Positions 48,671-51,464 of a stretch of 51,464 nt of DNA are shown here, in pieces (within the stretch, counting starts at the first letter, position 1; each line of letters starts with the position of its first letter). The stretch lies in assembly GCA_021793235.1 (NCBI GenBank), contig JAJYTD010000030.1:1-51464 (forward strand). The letters run 5' to 3'. A program made the translations under genes and the position numbers. Under the pieces are notes generated by a model. It ran no database searches. It worked only from the letters and a program-made list of their open reading frames with translations, and was not told where the DNA came from. This DNA comes from Actinomycetes bacterium. GTDB taxonomy: Bacteria > Actinomycetota > Actinomycetes > Streptosporangiales > Streptosporangiaceae.

Positions 48671-50674
48671 GTGGATATGACGACTGCGGATCCGCTTGTC
48701 GGCGCGACACTCGACCGCCGGTACTTCGTCGAGTCGCGTATCGCCAGCGGCGGTATGGCGACCGTCTACGTCGCGCACGACCTGCGGCTGGACCGGCGCT
48801 TGGCGTTGAAGGCCATGCATCCTTCCCTGGCTCAGGACCCCACGTTCGTACGCCGCTTCATCAACGAAGCGCACTCGGTCGCCAAACTCTCGCACCCCAA
48901 TGTCGTTCAGGTCTTCGACCAAGGAACCGACCAGGGATATGTGTACCTGGCCATGGAGTACGTCCCCGGCCGTACACTGCGCGACCTGCTGAACGACTGC
49001 GGTCGACTGCTCCCGCGCGATGCCCTGGAGATCATGTCCCCGGTACTGGCCGCGCTCGCAGCCGCGCACCAGGCCGGACTGGTGCACCGCGATGTCAAGC
49101 CGGAGAATGTCCTGATCACCGAGAACGGCCAGGTGAAGGTCGCCGACTTCGGGCTGGCCCGGGCCGTGGAGTCGTCCCAGCAGGCGATGACCAAGACCGG
49201 AACGCTCATGGGCACCGCCGCCTACCTCGCACCCGAGCAGATCGAGCAGGGCACCTCCGATGCCCGCACCGATGTGTACGCGGCCGGCATCATGCTCTAC
49301 GAACTGCTCACCGGCGCCCAACCGCACACCGGTGAGAATCCGATCGCCATCGCCTACCAGCATGTCAATGAGGACGTCCCGCGGCCGTCCAGAGTCCTGC
49401 CCACAATCCCGAGTTCGGTCGACGTGCTGGTCACCAAGGCGACAGAGCGCGATCCGCAATACCGTCCGGGCGACGCCGGGCGCTACCTGGCGTCCGTCCT
49501 GGACGTCATGGACTCCCTGCCCGCGACCGGTTCCGCGCCGCTGCCCGCGACCGGAACCGTCGCCGCTGCCCCGCTGCCCGCAGACAGCGGCAGCGGAAAC
49601 GACAACGACAACGACACTCTCGTAGTCGATCTGGACGGCCCGGAAGACGCCGAGGAGAGACGCCCCGACGGCCGCCCGCCCTGGTATCGGAATTACCCGC
49701 TGGTACTCGTCGCCGGGGTGCTCGCGGTCGCACTGCTGGGCTTTGGCTGGTGGATGCTGCTCGGGCGCTACGAGACCGTTCCCGACCTGGTCGGGATGGA
49801 CCAGGACACGGCCGGGCAGGTGCTGCGGGATTCCGGGCTGAAGATGGCGGTCTCCGAGGTCGAGGTCTACAGCGACGAAGCCGAGGAGGGCCAGGTCGCC
49901 GAGACCTCGCCGACCATCGACGAACGCATCCTGCCAGACGAGACCGTCACGGTGTCGCTGTCCAAGGGTCCGCGGACCACCGACATGCCCGAAGTCGTCG
50001 GAGAGCCCGTGGAGAACGCACGCAAGGCCTTGGCAGATGCCGGCTTCAGCAACATCGAGGAGGAGGAGGGCTCTTCCTCCGAGGAGCCCATCGGCACCGT
50101 GCTCTCCAGCGACCCTGAACCGGGGGATTCCGCTGATCGCGAGGGGACCGTGACCCTGACCGTCAACTCCGGGTTCTCGGTACCCGACGTCGTGGGCAAG
50201 GACCAGGAGGCCGCCCGCTCCGAATTGGAGGGGAAGGGGCTTCAGGTCGACGTCACCGAGAAGCCGAGCGACGATGTCGACAAGGGCACGGTGATGGAGC
50301 AGAGCCCAGCGGCTGGGGAGAACGTCGGCACGGGCGATTCGGTCGCCCTCACCGTCTCGTCAGGCCCGGAGGAGATCGAGATTCCCGACGTCACCGGCTG
50401 GAAAGTCAAGGACGCCGAGAAGGAGCTCAAGGAGCTCGGCTTCAAGGTGAAGGTGACCGAGGTATTCGGCGGCGACCGGGTCACGAGCTACAGTCCTCAG
50501 GGCAAGGCGGAGAAGGGCGATGAGGTCGAGCTGTTCGTCAGCCCGTTTGCGCCGGGCGACCGCGGGAACGACCGTGGAAACGGCCGCGGGAACGACCGTG
50601 GGGACGACCGTGGAAACGGCCGCGGGAACGACCGTGGAAACGGCCGCGGGAACGACCGTGGGGACGACGACTGA
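48671..50674 (+). CDS. PASTA-domain Ser/Thr protein kinase (PknL/PknB type)
   Basis: The 667-aa membrane kinase has a cytoplasmic kinase domain (about 20-280): Gly-loop IASGGMATVY, Lys47, HRD at 139-141 and DFG at 159-161. Thr174, Thr176 and Thr178 sit in the activation loop, and APE is at 187-189. A linker rich in Pro, Ala and Asp follows, then one membrane span (about 343-364). Four extracellular PASTA repeats (about 368-628) begin at VPDLVG, MPEVVG, VPDVVG and IPDVTG and bind peptidoglycan or lipid II in relatives. A 38-residue tail of DRGN-like repeats ends the protein, which is unusual. Location near an Rv2175c-like gene, idsA and metF matches mycobacterial pknL. ATG 48677 is an alternative start. 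Confidence 0.93.
   Translation: MDMTTADPLVGATLDRRYFVESRIASGGMATVYVAHDLRLDRRLALKAMHPSLAQDPTFVRRFINEAHSVAKLSHPNVVQVFDQGTDQGYVYLAMEYVPGRTLRDLLNDCGRLLPRDALEIMSPVLAALAAAHQAGLVHRDVKPENVLITENGQVKVADFGLARAVESSQQAMTKTGTLMGTAAYLAPEQIEQGTSDARTDVYAAGIMLYELLTGAQPHTGENPIAIAYQHVNEDVPRPSRVLPTIPSSVDVLVTKATERDPQYRPGDAGRYLASVLDVMDSLPATGSAPLPATGTVAAAPLPADSGSGNDNDNDTLVVDLDGPEDAEERRPDGRPPWYRNYPLVLVAGVLAVALLGFGWWMLLGRYETVPDLVGMDQDTAGQVLRDSGLKMAVSEVEVYSDEAEEGQVAETSPTIDERILPDETVTVSLSKGPRTTDMPEVVGEPVENARKALADAGFSNIEEEEGSSSEEPIGTVLSSDPEPGDSADREGTVTLTVNSGFSVPDVVGKDQEAARSELEGKGLQVDVTEKPSDDVDKGTVMEQSPAAGENVGTGDSVALTVSSGPEEIEIPDVTGWKVKDAEKELKELGFKVKVTEVFGGDRVTSYSPQGKAEKGDEVELFVSPFAPGDRGNDRGNGRGNDRGDDRGNGRGNDRGNGRGNDRGDDD
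50558..50665 (+). repeat. Tandem 12-bp repeat encoding D/G-R-G-N/D
   Basis: Nine 12-bp units encode DRGN, GRGN or DRGD in a row at the very end of the PASTA kinase. The units differ mainly in the first and last codon (GAC or GGC; AAC or GAC). The copy number is likely to vary between strains. Confidence 0.85.
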
Positions 50675-50723
50675 CGGGTCTACCGCGGCCGGCCGCGCCT
50701 CACCCGGCCCGCCCCGTTGTCGC

Positions 50724-50729
50724 TAGAGT
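50724..50729 (+). promoter_or_regulatory. -10-like box of leaderless response regulator gene
   Basis: TAGAGT is followed by six bases and ATG 50736, with no ribosome binding site. Confidence 0.5.
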
Positions 50730-50735
50730 CCTCCT

Positions 50736-51395
50736 ATGGACAGCGAGCCGATCCGGGTCATGGTGGTCGACGACCACCCCATGTGGCGGGACGCGGTCGC
50801 CCGTGACCTCGCCGAAGCCGGGCTGGCGGTCGTGGCCACGGCTGGGGACGGCCGCAAAGCCGTGGGCGTGGCTCCGGCCGTCCGGCCCACCGTGGCAGTC
50901 GTCGACCTGCAGCTCCCCGACATGTCGGGCGTCGAGGTGACGCGGAAGCTGCTGCGTTCGGCCAAGCCGCCGCGGGTCCTCGTCCTCTCGGCCAGTGGCG
51001 AGCACCAGGACGTGCTGGAGGCGGTCAAAGCGGGCGCCACCGGCTACCTGGTGAAGTCGGCGAGCCGGGAGGAACTCCTCGACGCGGTGCGCCGCGTCCA
51101 CGCGGGCGACGCCGTGTTCACCCCCGGGCTGGCCGGGCTGGTGCTCGGGGAGTATCGCCGCCTCGCGGCCGCCCCGCAGCCGGAGCAGGCGGCAGCCACC
51201 CCGTCCCTGACCCCCCGGGAGACCGAAGTGCTCCGCCTGGTGGCCAAGGGGCTGGGCTATAAGCAGATCGCCGCCCGGCTCACGGTGTCCCACCGCACGG
51301 TACAGAACCACGTGCAGAACACGCTGAACAAGCTGCATCTGCACAACCGCGCCCAACTGGTGCGCTACGCCATCGACCAGGGGCTGGACGAGTAG
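50736..51395 (+). CDS. LuxR/NarL-family two-component response regulator
   Basis: The 219-aa protein has an N-terminal receiver domain (acidic Asp12-Asp13, phospho-acceptor Asp57 in VVDLQLPDMSG, Ser85 and Lys107) and a C-terminal LuxR-type helix-turn-helix (LTPRETEVLRLVAKGLGYKQIAARLTVSHRTVQNHVQNTLNKL). It should bind DNA as a phosphorylated dimer. A sensor kinase is expected nearby; the partial ORF starting at 51452 is the only candidate seen, and it cannot be identified. It is probably leaderless. Confidence 0.94.
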   Translation: MDSEPIRVMVVDDHPMWRDAVARDLAEAGLAVVATAGDGRKAVGVAPAVRPTVAVVDLQLPDMSGVEVTRKLLRSAKPPRVLVLSASGEHQDVLEAVKAGATGYLVKSASREELLDAVRRVHAGDAVFTPGLAGLVLGEYRRLAAAPQPEQAAATPSLTPRETEVLRLVAKGLGYKQIAARLTVSHRTVQNHVQNTLNKLHLHNRAQLVRYAIDQGLDE

Positions 51396-51451
51396 GCTGA
51401 AAAGCATGCGGGATCGGTAGGCGATTCGGAAGAATCGAGGGGACGGTACCC

Positions 51452-51464
51452 ATGTCACGGAGGC
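51452..51464 (+). CDS. Start of an unidentified gene cut by the window edge (partial)
   Basis: ATG 51452 follows GAGGGGA at about 9 bases and opens as MSRR before the window ends. It is probably the next gene on the strand; co-transcription with the response regulator would suggest a sensor partner, but this is inference only. Confidence 0.4.

Noticed and set aside
50684-50697. 14-bp palindrome after the PASTA kinase as a strong terminator
   Set aside because: CGCGGCCGGCCGCG is a perfect palindrome but has no room for a loop or T tract, and such GC strings are frequent at this base composition.

Overview
The window is high-GC DNA with the gene order of the Actinomycetota. It carries a BldD regulator, the actinobacterial integration host factor MihF, a PASTA-domain kinase, an F420-type oxidoreductase and the block pyrR-pyrB-pyrC-carA-carB-pyrK-pyrD-pyrF-mihF-gmk-rpoZ-coaBC-metK, followed by priA-fmt-rsmB-rpe and riboflavin genes. 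My inference, from recall and not from a search, is a member of the Streptosporangiales, possibly Nocardiopsaceae. Most of the window is core chromosome. The accessory parts are the left edge and a few small islands.

Layout. 1-3.6 kb: an IS982-type transposase lies directly against a large membrane-anchored Ser/Thr kinase whose open frame runs back to the IS edge. 3.8-8.7 kb: an aldose 1-epimerase, then a minus-strand run of CO-dehydrogenase/molybdenum-hydroxylase maturation genes (CoxD-like AAA+, CoxE-like VWA, XdhC/CoxI, MocA-like) with no catalytic subunits beside it. 8.8-12.6 kb: a riboflavin operon (FMN riboswitch, ribE, an unrecognised 69-aa ORF, ribBA, ribH, a PH-domain membrane protein and a 41-aa membrane protein) ending at a clear hairpin. 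12.7-19.3 kb: a PAP2 membrane protein, rpe, rsmB, fmt and divergent priA. 19.5-23.2 kb: a divergent SAM-methyltransferase-like protein, a glutaryl-CoA-dehydrogenase-like enzyme, a deazaflavin-dependent oxidoreductase and a VapBC toxin-antitoxin pair. 23.3-38.5 kb: metK, coaBC, rpoZ, gmk, mihF and the whole de novo UMP pathway, all on the minus strand. 38.5-39.6 kb: the regulatory region shared with bldD, then bldD and a 48-bp perfect palindrome. 39.9-51.4 kb: GNAT, metF, idsA-type prenyltransferase, DUF418, an NmrA-like protein, thiE, an Rv2175c-like DNA-binding protein, TPP riboswitch-thiO-thiS-thiG, a PASTA kinase and a LuxR-type response regulator.

How the parts work together. Four biosynthetic blocks each carry their own visible control element: the FMN riboswitch with a hairpin that can hide the ribE ribosome binding site; a PyrR-binding-loop-like hairpin touching the pyrR ribosome binding site; the TPP riboswitch before thiOSG; and two inverted BldD-box-like sites before bldD. 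At least seven genes have a TANNNT box 6-7 bases before a start codon with no Shine-Dalgarno sequence, which indicates leaderless transcripts. The most unusual items are the IS/kinase junction, the small coupled ORF inside the riboflavin operon, the BldD/PyrR divergent region with the palindrome after bldD, and the orphan Cox accessory cluster. I see no tRNA, rRNA or CRISPR array.
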